This document shows positions 5,555 through 12,314 of a stretch of DNA of 15,448 bases, in pieces. Position numbers and translations under genes: made by a program. Every line of letters begins with the position of its first letter. The stretch's first letter is position 1. The notes under the pieces were generated by a model. The model searched no databases. It saw only the letters and a list, made by a program, of their open reading frames with translations, and was not told the DNA's origin. The stretch is from assembly GCA_964568655.1 (NCBI GenBank), contig CAZMRG010000072.1:1-15448 (forward strand). Direction: 5' to 3'. This stretch comes from CAWFKW01 sp964568655 (lineage in GTDB: Bacteria; Bacteroidota; Ignavibacteria; Tepidaquicellales; OLB5).

Positions 5555-7627
5555 ATGGCAGGCAAATCTGCGAAGGCTGAGGTTTCACCCAAAAGCCCGA
5601 ATAAAAAAATTCAATATTTCGTTTTCCTGGCGCTTATCGCGTTTGCCGTCTATGCAAACTCGCTTTCGAACGGGTTTGTATTTGATGATGAATCGGTTGT
5701 GTTGGGCGACCCTTCGCTTGCCAAGCTAAGCAGCATTCCGCAATATTTTGCCGGGCAGGAAGGCTTTCAAAAAGTTATCGGCAGGTATTACAGACCCGTT
5801 GTTTCATCCTCATATGCGATCGATTACGCGATATGGGGACTTAAGCCGTTTGGCTTTCATCTTACAAACGTTATTATCCATATAGTAAATTCTCTTCTTG
5901 TCTTCCAGCTGCTGATGATGTTATTTGCCGGCATGCAAAGTAAGTTTAAGGATTATATAATATTTCTTGGCGCGGCGCTGTTTGCCATTCACCCAATCCA
6001 TACAGAAGCAGTGGCGTGGGTTAGCGGAAGGACCGATAGCCTGTTCTTCACTTTCTTCGCGGCAGCATTTATTTTTTATATGAAGTATAAAGAAGATTCT
6101 TCTGATAAGAATCTTATATTAACATGCACGTTTTATTTTCTTTCACTTCTTGCGAAAGAAATGGCGATTACCTTTCCTGTTGTAGTGATACTGTATGAAA
6201 TGATAATCAACCGGCAGTTTTCGCTGAAGTATTTTCTGAAAGAAAAATTCATTTACATCGCGCTTGCCGTTGTTTCGCTGTTGTTCCTTTTGGTGAGATG
6301 GTACGCGCTAAAGAATGTGCCCGAGCGTTTGAGCTATAATTATTTTTACGGTAAGGACCTTGCGACCACATTTTTTACTATGTTGCAAACAATACCGTAT
6401 TATTTCAAAATGGTGTTAGTTCCATACGGGATGGTTTATCATTACGGCGGGTTTATGCCTTACCTGAATTCAATAGCTAATATAGAAGCGATTTTCCCGG
6501 TTTGTTTTATCATTGCTCTCTTAGCATGCGCGGCATTGTTGTTAAAAAGAGCGCCATGGGTTGCTTATTCAATTCTCTTTATATTTCTCACTCTTTTACC
6601 TGTGCTTAATATTATACCTACGCTGAATTTTATGGCAGATAGGTTCCTGTATCTTCCATCATTGGCTTTGAGCTTTTCAGCTATTGCACTGGTGTTTAAA
6701 TATTACTCGCCAAAAAGAAAAACTGCGGTTTACACTGTTGTATCCGTTTTGATTGTTGGTTACTTATACCTGACTGTCGCAAGGAACGGAGACTGGAAGA
6801 CAAATGATACGTTATTTATGAGCGCTGACGGAAAACCGGGCAGCGTGTTGTATGTGAATATCGGAAACATTTATGCTAACAAACAGGATTTCGATAAAGC
6901 CGCAATGTACTACCGCAAAGCGCTTGATATCAGGAGCGAAACAATACTTGCGAACTGTAATTTAGGTAAGGTGTTGATGGTGAAGGGAAACGAGGACTCG
7001 GCATATTTTTACATGAACAAAGCCTATACGCTTGATACTCTCTCGCCTGAACCTATGTTATCGCTTGCGCTGCTTTTTGCCAGGACCAAAAAAAATGATG
7101 AAGCTATCGCATGGCTTGAAAAGATACAAACAATTTCGCCGGGGTACATGAACTCAAAACAAATGCTTGATGAACTGAAAGGCCAGAAGCCGGGTGAACT
7201 GCCTAGCATGGACCAGGGTAACCTGCACATGACGCCTGTTAAGCCGGTAATGCCTGATAAAAGCAAGCTCAATCCTGTAGTTGATTCTCTTGAGCGTAAC
7301 TCATATCAATTATACCAGGATAAGAAATATGATAAGGCTATTGGCGTTCTGAAACAGCTTATAAAAACCAATCCGTCAAGCTCGGCAAGCTATTATAACA
7401 ATATCGGAATGTGTTACCTCGACAGAGATATGTATGATGACGCGGTGAAAAGTTTTGAGCTTTCCATCAAGGAAAAAGAAGACTTCACGGATGCTTATAA
7501 CAACTTAGGATACACTTATCAGAAGAGGGGAAATATTGATAAGGCGGTTGAAACCTACAACAAGGCAATACAGATATATCCGGATAACGCTGACGCGAAA
7601 AGACATCTTAAAGAGCTTGGAAGATAA
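5555..7627 (+). CDS. TMTC-like integral membrane glycosyltransferase with C-terminal TPRs
   Basis: A 690-aa polytopic membrane protein. A cytoplasmic-looking N-terminus rich in Lys/Ser (1-18) is followed by a transmembrane helix and then GFVFDDE (FDDE at 43-46). The acidic pair in this first loop is the hallmark of GT-C glycosyltransferases. Further family-type motifs are YYRPV (78-82), FHLTN (101-105), HPIHTEAVAWVSGRTD (146-161) and AKEMAIT (200-206). About ten hydrophobic segments run to about residue 410. TPRs occupy about 430-528 (three) and 583-690 (three), separated by a Pro/Met-rich linker. This is the architecture of TMTC proteins, which in animals are ER protein O-mannosyltransferases. 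By analogy it may move sugar from a lipid carrier to exported proteins, but donor and acceptor here are unknown. Its stop is 8 bp from the convergent phoH stop, with no clear terminator between. Confidence 0.85.
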   Translation: MAGKSAKAEVSPKSPNKKIQYFVFLALIAFAVYANSLSNGFVFDDESVVLGDPSLAKLSSIPQYFAGQEGFQKVIGRYYRPVVSSSYAIDYAIWGLKPFGFHLTNVIIHIVNSLLVFQLLMMLFAGMQSKFKDYIIFLGAALFAIHPIHTEAVAWVSGRTDSLFFTFFAAAFIFYMKYKEDSSDKNLILTCTFYFLSLLAKEMAITFPVVVILYEMIINRQFSLKYFLKEKFIYIALAVVSLLFLLVRWYALKNVPERLSYNYFYGKDLATTFFTMLQTIPYYFKMVLVPYGMVYHYGGFMPYLNSIANIEAIFPVCFIIALLACAALLLKRAPWVAYSILFIFLTLLPVLNIIPTLNFMADRFLYLPSLALSFSAIALVFKYYSPKRKTAVYTVVSVLIVGYLYLTVARNGDWKTNDTLFMSADGKPGSVLYVNIGNIYANKQDFDKAAMYYRKALDIRSETILANCNLGKVLMVKGNEDSAYFYMNKAYTLDTLSPEPMLSLALLFARTKKNDEAIAWLEKIQTISPGYMNSKQMLDELKGQKPGELPSMDQGNLHMTPVKPVMPDKSKLNPVVDSLERNSYQLYQDKKYDKAIGVLKQLIKTNPSSSASYYNNIGMCYLDRDMYDDAVKSFELSIKEKEDFTDAYNNLGYTYQKRGNIDKAVETYNKAIQIYPDNADAKRHLKELGR

Positions 7628-7635
7628 TCGAGCGC

Positions 7636-8979
7636 TTAAAGCAGGTTGCTTGCAAGCTCAGCCAGTTCGGACCTTTCTCCTTTAACCAGATTTACATGCG
7701 CGTATAGATTCTGCCCTTTGAAATGCTCTATCAGGTTAGTGAGCCCGTTTGATTGCGAATCCAGGTACGGGTGGTCAATCTGGTAAATATCGCCTGTAAA
7801 AACTATCTTCGAACCTTCGCCGACTCTTGTGATAATTGTTTTAATCTCATGCGGCGTCAGGTTCTGCGCTTCATCAACAATAAAGAAAATCCTTTGCAGG
7901 CTTCTTCCTCTTATATAGCTGAGCGGTTCAATTATAATTTTTTCATCTTTCAGCATTTGAGTTATTTGCTGATGCTGTTTTTCAGTTTCAGGGAATTGGT
8001 CCTGGATCACTTTCAAATTATCCCATAACGGCTGCATGTATGGCGCCAGCTTGCTATCTACATCGCCCGGCAGGTAACCGATATCCTTGTTGCTGAGTGG
8101 CACCACGGGCCTTGCTATGTATATCTGCCTGTAATTTTTTCTAACATGCAGCGCCGATGCCAGCGCGATCAAAGTTTTACCTGTCCCGGCTTTACCTGTC
8201 AGAGTCACAAGGGGGATCTCGGTGTTTATCAGTGAATCAATTGCGAATGTTTGTTCAGCGTTCCTCGGCTTAATGCCGTAGATAGAAGTCTTATCGACCT
8301 TTCTTATTATATCACGCTTCAGGTCAATAGCGGCAAGCGCTGAATGGCTGGAGTTGCGGAGAATATAATATTTGTTCGGTACCAGTTCAGTCTTTATCTT
8401 TTTAAATGTTTTCTTTACAGACATTTCGAAAGGAGGGCGGTAAAGTTCTTCGATCAGCGCATGGTCATAATTTTCAATTATCTCTTTTCCGCTGTAGAGC
8501 TCTTCTACATTCGAGACCCTGTCGGTCGTGTAATCTTCAGCGGGCAGCCCAACGGCCTTGGCTTTCATCCTCAGGTTTACGTCTTTAGTTACAAGAATAA
8601 CCGAATTATTCTGTCCGCGTTTGTTCCTGATATCCAGAGCGGCGCTCAATATTCTGTGGTCGGGGTTATCCTCTTTAAATATCTCCCTGATCTCTTCGTT
8701 CAGTCCGCGGGAAATAGCAATCGTGACTTTCCCTTTTCCTTTGCCAAGCGATACGCCGTTTTCAAAAAGCGCGGAGCCTGTAAGCGAATCAAGCGTGCGC
8801 GCAAACTCGCGGGCGTTGAGGTTAATAACCTGGCTGCCGCGTTTAAAATGATCAAGCTCTTCGATAACTGTAAGCGGTATTACAATGTCGTTTTCTTTGA
8901 AGTGGTTTATGCAGGTTGCATCATGAAGTATCACGTTCGTATCAAGTACGAAAGTCTTTGTCGGTTTTTTATTTGCCAT
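7636..8979 (-). CDS. phoH: PIN domain-PhoH family ATPase (PhoH2/YlaK type)
   Basis: A 447-aa cytosolic protein joining an N-terminal PIN nuclease domain to a PhoH-type P-loop ATPase. PIN acidic residues are visible as D13 (VLDTNVIL), E40/E41 (VIEEL), D107 (NPDHRIL) and D133 (VTKDVN). The PhoH domain has Walker A GKAGTGKT (262-269), the family motif RPVVPLSNKDIGYLPGD (290-306), Walker B FFIVDE (D369/E370) and TGD (395-397). Mycobacterial PhoH2 of this architecture couples sequence-specific RNA cleavage to ATP-dependent unwinding, so an RNA-processing or stress role is likely. There is no adjacent ybeY. Length and motifs are complete. The 196 bp upstream (8980-9175) separate it from the tautomerase-like gene and hold no evident gene or strong promoter. 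Confidence 0.93.
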   Translation of the reverse strand: MANKKPTKTFVLDTNVILHDATCINHFKENDIVIPLTVIEELDHFKRGSQVINLNAREFARTLDSLTGSALFENGVSLGKGKGKVTIAISRGLNEEIREIFKEDNPDHRILSAALDIRNKRGQNNSVILVTKDVNLRMKAKAVGLPAEDYTTDRVSNVEELYSGKEIIENYDHALIEELYRPPFEMSVKKTFKKIKTELVPNKYYILRNSSHSALAAIDLKRDIIRKVDKTSIYGIKPRNAEQTFAIDSLINTEIPLVTLTGKAGTGKTLIALASALHVRKNYRQIYIARPVVPLSNKDIGYLPGDVDSKLAPYMQPLWDNLKVIQDQFPETEKQHQQITQMLKDEKIIIEPLSYIRGRSLQRIFFIVDEAQNLTPHEIKTIITRVGEGSKIVFTGDIYQIDHPYLDSQSNGLTNLIEHFKGQNLYAHVNLVKGERSELAELASNLL

Positions 8980-9175
8980 TAAACTTTATTAAAAGATTTG
9001 TCCACAGGCGGAAAGATAACATTATTTTCAATTATAATAACGGTAATATATTAAATAATTCTCAGTAACCGTATTAAATTCCGGTTAGAATATTTTCACG
9101 TGCGATTCGGAAAACTGAACAACCATCATCCGAACGTTAATGAATTAATGGATCCTATAAGAAGAGCGTCGCCTT

Positions 9176-9556
9176 TTAAGACTGCACCCCAAGACCCCCG
9201 TCAAATACCATATTGGTCTTATGGTCTTCATAAACGATAAACACATTTCCATAATCTATATCAAGTTCCCTTGATATGATATCAGCAATGGTTTCAAGTA
9301 TGTTCTTAATCTCTTCTTCTGATCTTCCTTCAAGACTGGTTACCCTGATTATCGGAGAATGCGTTTCATCATGAACAGCCGCAGCTACGCTTTTTCCTAC
9401 CGCGTAATATCCTGAATTGAGATATTCCCAATAAGACCACACATGCTCAGTTCCTATGTGCGATGCTTCGGCCACAGCTTTATTTAACCTGACTAATATA
9501 TCGGGGATGATGATTTGGTCCTTAACAGGTAAGCTTTTTATGTTTATTACCGGCAT
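9176..9556 (-). CDS. Tautomerase-superfamily (MIF/DUF1904-like) protein
   Basis: A 126-aa protein beginning MPVINI, so removal of Met would expose Pro1, the catalytic base of the 4-oxalocrotonate tautomerase/MIF superfamily. The first half (beta strand, then helix IPDILVRLNKAVAEA) and second half (IIRVTSLEGRSEEEIKNILETIADII, then strand VFIVYED) look like the two beta-alpha-beta units of a MIF-size subunit. Family members catalyse keto-enol tautomerisation or related chemistry; the substrate here is unknown. The subfamily assignment (DUF1904-like versus MIF/CHMI-like) is uncertain. The gene starts 5 nt after the stop of a tiny membrane-protein gene, with no Shine-Dalgarno, which points to translational coupling. 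Confidence 0.65.
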   Translation of the reverse strand: MPVINIKSLPVKDQIIIPDILVRLNKAVAEASHIGTEHVWSYWEYLNSGYYAVGKSVAAAVHDETHSPIIRVTSLEGRSEEEIKNILETIADIISRELDIDYGNVFIVYEDHKTNMVFDGGLGVQS

Positions 9557-9561
9557 AATTT

Positions 9562-9672
9562 TTAAAACATTATTCTGATCAATATGATAGCAAAAGCAAG
9601 AACCGCTATCAGAATTAATATTTTTTGTTCCGTAGGACTCATCCGCTTAAATATAATGACTGTTGTTATCAT
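9562..9672 (-). CDS. Very small single-pass membrane protein (26-36 aa)
   Basis: The minus strand encodes 36 codons, or 26 from the internal ATG at 9642. The product has a short charged head (FKRMSPTEQK), one hydrophobic helix (ILILIAVLAFAIILI) and a short RIMF tail ending in TAA. The stop lies 5 nt upstream of the tautomerase-like ATG on the same strand, as expected for a coupled small gene. No Shine-Dalgarno precedes either start; the MSPTEQ start gives the tidier protein. No family is recognised. A random AT-rich frame could look similar, so confidence is moderate, but the helix with charged flanks and tight spacing argue for a real gene. Confidence 0.5.
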   Translation of the reverse strand: MITTVIIFKRMSPTEQKILILIAVLAFAIILIRIMF

Positions 9673-9696
9673 TTGAAATTAATTAATTAATTTGAT

Positions 9697-9732
9697 TTAA
9701 GCCGTTTAGGAACCCTTGTTTTTACGGCTTAA
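9697..9732. repeat. Inverted repeat TTAAGCCGT / ACGGCTTAA
   Basis: Nine-bp perfect arms (9697-9705 and 9724-9732) enclose an 18-nt loop in the gap between the divergent small membrane-protein gene and msrB. No T-tract follows on either strand, so termination is unlikely. It could be a leader structure for msrB or another dispersed palindrome, its arms sharing the GCCGT core of the element at 4853. The gap also contains an AATT run at 9678-9692. Confidence 0.5.
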
Positions 9733-9793
9733 GGAAGCCCTCGTCAGTGAAACTATTTAGGGTTATATTCCGTATATATTGGTACAAATTTAT

Positions 9794-9798
9794 AGGAG
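9794..9798 (+). promoter_or_regulatory. Shine-Dalgarno AGGAG of msrB
   Basis: AGGAG sits eight nucleotides upstream of the msrB ATG and supports that start. It is the only strong ribosome-binding site noticed in the window; the other genes have A/T-rich leaders. Confidence 0.7.
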
Positions 9799-9806
9799 TA
9801 AAATAA

Positions 9807-10349
9807 ATGAAATTTTTCGTAATTATGATCTTTCTCTTTTCCGCGGGAATATTAACCGATTGCGGCAAGGGCTATACTCAAAAAAGTGAGGAAAAGAAGA
9901 AGGAATTGCAGGATTCGACAAACCAAAGTTCAGCAAAAAATAATATAGGAGATAAAGTAGTGAAAACTAACGAAGAATGGCACAAACAGCTAACAGACGA
10001 GCAGTTTGAAGTGACCCGGGGAAAAGGGACCGAAAGACCCTACCATAACAAATACTGGGATAATCACGAAGAGGGCATTTACAAATGCGTTTGCTGCGGG
10101 CAGGAGCTATTCAGCTCGGATGCCAAATTTGAATCAGGCACAGGCTGGCCGAGTTTCTTTAAGCCAATAAAGCAGGAGAATATTACCGAGAACAAAGATA
10201 ACAGCATGTGGATGACCAGAACAGAAGTAACATGCAGCAGGTGCGACGCGCATTTAGGGCACGTGTTTGATGACGGCCCGGCGCCTACCGGATTAAGATA
10301 CTGTATGAACTCAGCGGCTCTGGAATTTGTAACGAAAGACAAGAAGTAA
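9807..10349 (+). CDS. msrB: Lipoprotein peptide-methionine (R)-S-oxide reductase
   Basis: A 180-aa MsrB that reduces methionine-R-sulfoxide in proteins. Residues 1-18 form a signal peptide (FVIMIFLFSAGILTD), with C19 as a probable lipidated cysteine although LTDC is an atypical lipobox. A Lys/Ser/Gln-rich linker runs to about 50. The SelR/MsrB domain follows: NEEWHKQLT, GTERPYHNKYWDN, zinc-binding CxxC pairs at 94/97 and 143/146, GTGWPSF (111-117), and RYCMNSAALEF with catalytic C166. All signature residues are present. The lipoprotein anchor places it outside the cytoplasm, so it probably repairs oxidised envelope proteins. AGGAG at 9794-9798, eight nt before the ATG, is a clear Shine-Dalgarno and unusual for this window. 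No msrA is adjacent. Confidence 0.95.
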   Translation: MKFFVIMIFLFSAGILTDCGKGYTQKSEEKKKELQDSTNQSSAKNNIGDKVVKTNEEWHKQLTDEQFEVTRGKGTERPYHNKYWDNHEEGIYKCVCCGQELFSSDAKFESGTGWPSFFKPIKQENITENKDNSMWMTRTEVTCSRCDAHLGHVFDDGPAPTGLRYCMNSAALEFVTKDKK

Positions 10350-10403
10350 AAAAGTTGTAAGGTGAAAAGTTTGTAAAGCGGCAGACGGATATTAAAGAAA
10401 AAT

Positions 10404-10436
10404 AAAAGGGCGGACTAACTATCCGCCCAACTTTTA
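10404..10436. terminator. Bidirectional terminator between msrB and the YciI-like gene
   Basis: GGGCGGA (10408-10414) pairs with TCCGCCC (10422-10428) around a seven-base loop. The stem is flanked by A-rich sequence on the left and T-rich on the right (ACTTTTATT). Reading either strand therefore gives a GC stem followed by U-rich RNA, fitting the two convergent genes that end at 10349 and 10446. Confidence 0.8.
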
Positions 10437-10445
10437 TTATTTAGT

Positions 10446-10742
10446 CTAATCTAAATTTCTATACAGGGCAAGATCGAATGGATAAGTTTCAGCGCTGAAT
10501 ATCCCGTTCTTAACCGCCGGGTCGTTAGCCGTAATTTCCTTTGCTTTCTCAAGTGATTCACATTCCATCACACATATCCCGAAATCGCCGTCGGAAGTTC
10601 TGCCCACAAAGAAAACAACTTTCTTCTCAAGCAGGTCCTTAAGATAATAGAAGTGCTCTGATATAATTTTTGCTTCTTCGTCTGTAATTGTTTCGGGAAA
10701 ATTCTCGCGGGGCGGCTTAACAACATATATGAAGTGTGGCAT
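10446..10742 (-). CDS. YciI-like (YCII family) dimeric alpha-beta barrel protein
   Basis: A 98-aa cytosolic protein with YCII-family features: N-terminal strand HFIYVVKPPR, helix EEAKIISEHFYYLKDLLEK with H30, strand KVVFFVGRT, helix SLEKAKEITANDPAV with D74, and ending GIFSAETYPFDLALY. The conserved His/Asp pair is proposed to be an active site in this fold, but substrates are generally unknown. Related ferredoxin-like barrels handle small aromatic or reactive metabolites. It is the last gene of a tight minus-strand cluster, starting 11 nt after the tiny membrane-protein stop. CAGGAAC immediately precedes the ATG; the AGGA is rather close for an efficient ribosome-binding site. Confidence 0.85.
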   Translation of the reverse strand: MPHFIYVVKPPRENFPETITDEEAKIISEHFYYLKDLLEKKVVFFVGRTSDGDFGICVMECESLEKAKEITANDPAVKNGIFSAETYPFDLALYRNLD

Positions 10743-10753
10743 GTTCCTGAGGG

Positions 10754-10858
10754 TTATCTTAGGTAAGCCACATAAATGCCTGTAGCTAATATTAGCAAAA
10801 TTACGATCGAAAATAAAAGGTAGAATTGCGTTGCGCTCTTAAGCTTGGGGAATAACAT
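10754..10858 (-). CDS. 34-aa single-pass membrane peptide in protease/YciI cluster
   Basis: The minus strand encodes a 34-codon protein starting MLFPKLKSATQF, with one strongly hydrophobic helix (YLLFSIVILLILATGIYVAY) and ending LR before TAA. Its ATG is separated by a single base from the stop of the upstream protease gene, and its stop is 11 nt before the YciI-like ATG. That packing supports translational coupling within one operon. No family is recognised. It is the second such tiny membrane protein in the window placed just ahead of a small enzyme-like gene. Confidence 0.6.
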   Translation of the reverse strand: MLFPKLKSATQFYLLFSIVILLILATGIYVAYLR

Positions 10859-10859
10859 T

Positions 10860-11972
10860 TTATTTATTTAGTTTATCATTTACCTGTTTGATCTTGTCGT
10901 TAAGCTCTTTAGCGTAATCCGGGTTTAGCTTTGTGCATTTAACCCAATCCTGCGCAGCTTCAGTATACATCTTGAGTTTATAATATGCGTAACCCCTGTT
11001 ATAATAAAACTCAGAGTATTCAGGTTCAAGTTCAATGGCTTTGTTATAGTCGCCAACAGCCAGGTCAAATTCTTTAAGCGAGTAACGGCAATTGCCCCTG
11101 TAGAAATATGAGTCCGCGTCATCGGGGTTGTATTCTATTGCTTTATTAAAGTCGGCGATTGCTTTAGTATATTCTTTAAGCTTGGTCCGCGAGTAGCCCC
11201 TGTTGAAGTAAGCCTTAACGTCGTATGAGAACTGTTCAAGATGCTTAGTGAAATAAAATTCGGCATCCCTGTAATTCTCATTCTCTTTTGCGACAGTTCC
11301 TTCTTCATAATAATTTACATCAGTTGCTGTATCCGATGTGACAATATTGCTTTCGCCAACAAGGCTTACTATATCGACAGATGGTATGGCGAAATAAAGA
11401 TTACCTTCATGCTGGCCGCTGACGCTTAAACCAATAACCTCGCCTTTTGAGTTTACCAGCGCGCCGCCGCTCGAGCCGTCTGTTATAGGCGCCGTCATTT
11501 GTATCAGCTTGTTGTTATCTTCATCATACCTGAATCCGCTGATGATTCCTTCGGATATCGAATTCTCATATCCCTCAGGGCTTCCGATTGCGTATACAGT
11601 CTGCCCGGGTTTAAGATCGGTTGATGCGCCAATAATTGCAGGCTTAAGCGATGGCGCGTTTATCTTGAGTATGAGCAAATCTTTCGATTCGTCTTTGAGA
11701 AGTATCTCGGCATTTTTAAATTCCTGTCCGTAGTGTTTTATATCGATCCTGTTAGCATCGGAACATACATGATAATTAGTAGCGACATATCCGTTATTGT
11801 TCAGGACTACGCCGCTGCCCTGAAACAAATCACCGGCTTTATTATATGCAAGTATTACAACGACCGAGTTATCGATTCTGTCGAAGATCTGTTCTGCAGT
11901 CATCTCTGTTTGTGATTGCAAACAGAGCGGAACATACAATAATGAAATTATTATGGCGAAACGTTTTAACAT
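10860..11972 (-). CDS. Exported trypsin-like serine protease with C-terminal TPRs
   Basis: A 370-aa protein. Residues 1-20 are a signal peptide (core FAIIISLLYVPLCL, ends QS) with Q21 as likely mature N-terminus. Residues about 28-208 are an HtrA/S1-type protease: GSGVVLNNNGYVATNYHV with H68, KDLLILKI with D98, AIGSPEG, and TDGSSGGALVN with S168, so the triad is complete. Instead of HtrA PDZ domains, four TPRs occupy about 219-352 (YFNRGYSRTKLKEY, YFYRGNCRYSLKEF, YYNRGYAYYKLKMY and a more diverged first copy). It probably works in the periplasm, with the TPRs presenting or scaffolding substrates; this is inferred from architecture. It heads a minus-strand cluster with the 34-aa membrane peptide and the YciI-like gene. 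No Shine-Dalgarno precedes the ATG. Confidence 0.9.
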   Translation of the reverse strand: MLKRFAIIISLLYVPLCLQSQTEMTAEQIFDRIDNSVVVILAYNKAGDLFQGSGVVLNNNGYVATNYHVCSDANRIDIKHYGQEFKNAEILLKDESKDLLILKINAPSLKPAIIGASTDLKPGQTVYAIGSPEGYENSISEGIISGFRYDEDNNKLIQMTAPITDGSSGGALVNSKGEVIGLSVSGQHEGNLYFAIPSVDIVSLVGESNIVTSDTATDVNYYEEGTVAKENENYRDAEFYFTKHLEQFSYDVKAYFNRGYSRTKLKEYTKAIADFNKAIEYNPDDADSYFYRGNCRYSLKEFDLAVGDYNKAIELEPEYSEFYYNRGYAYYKLKMYTEAAQDWVKCTKLNPDYAKELNDKIKQVNDKLNK

Positions 11973-12314
11973 CGTTAAAATTGAATTCTGAACATCATAA
12001 ATATAATTAAAAAACTACGAATAATAGTCATTATTTTAGTCATATAACGCTAATATGTTAAAGCTATGCCTGAGATAAGAAAAGGATTTTTTGTCCCATT
12101 AAATTTCTATTTTGTTCGAAAATCAATAAATAAATCCAATATTTTACATTTTTTGAATATTTCATCCATATTTTTGCAGAATTTTATGATGAATATCTTT
12201 GGGGATATTTTGCATTCTAATAGATTTTTAATGGAAAGTAATTTCTTAAATCATCCTTAACTGGTATATTTGTTTTATCAATCTATTCTCTAACGTCAAA
12301 TTTTTATATTTATT
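11973..12314. other. Gene-free AT-rich divergent promoter region
   Basis: This 342-bp gap lies between the divergent protease (minus) and hydrolase (plus) genes. An open frame of 64 codons (12066-12260) is Phe/Asn/Ile-rich and lacks domain-like features, so it is judged spurious. Apart from the promoter candidate at 12242-12272, no repeat, RNA gene or hairpin terminator was seen. Confidence 0.6.
12242..12272 (+). promoter_or_regulatory. Candidate Bacteroidota-type promoter of the S15/CocE-like gene
   Basis: TATATTTG (12265-12272) matches the -7 consensus TAnnTTTG. TTTC at 12242-12245, one base off the -33 TTTG, lies exactly 19 bp upstream, the usual spacing. Transcription would start near 12279, giving a leader of about 36 nt. 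The same octamer stands at almost the same distance (41 versus 42 nt) from the start of the lipoprotein gene at 15115. Confidence 0.45.

Noticed and set aside
7613..7659. GAGCTTG/CAAGCTC inverted repeat across the TMTC-like and phoH stops
   Set aside because: Seven-bp arms with a 33-nt loop and no T-tract are too weak to call a terminator.
8344..8982. 212-codon plus-strand open frame antisense to phoH
   Set aside because: The minus-strand frame carries intact PIN and PhoH motifs. The antisense product has no recognisable domain and is a shadow of that conserved gene.
10350..10390. Short direct repeat (AAAGTTGTAA-like) after msrB
   Set aside because: Only two loose copies in AT-rich DNA; indistinguishable from chance.
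11907..11972. Lipobox for the protease-TPR protein (C17 in the signal peptide)
   Set aside because: VPLC lacks the small residue expected at -1, while QS/Q at 20/21 is a better signal-peptidase-I site and fits the pattern of the other exported proteins.
12066..12260. 64-codon open frame in the 11973-12314 gap
   Set aside because: Its composition is Phe/Asn/Ile-rich as expected of random AT-rich DNA. It has no signal peptide, domain or ribosome-binding site, and it overlaps the promoter candidate of the next gene.
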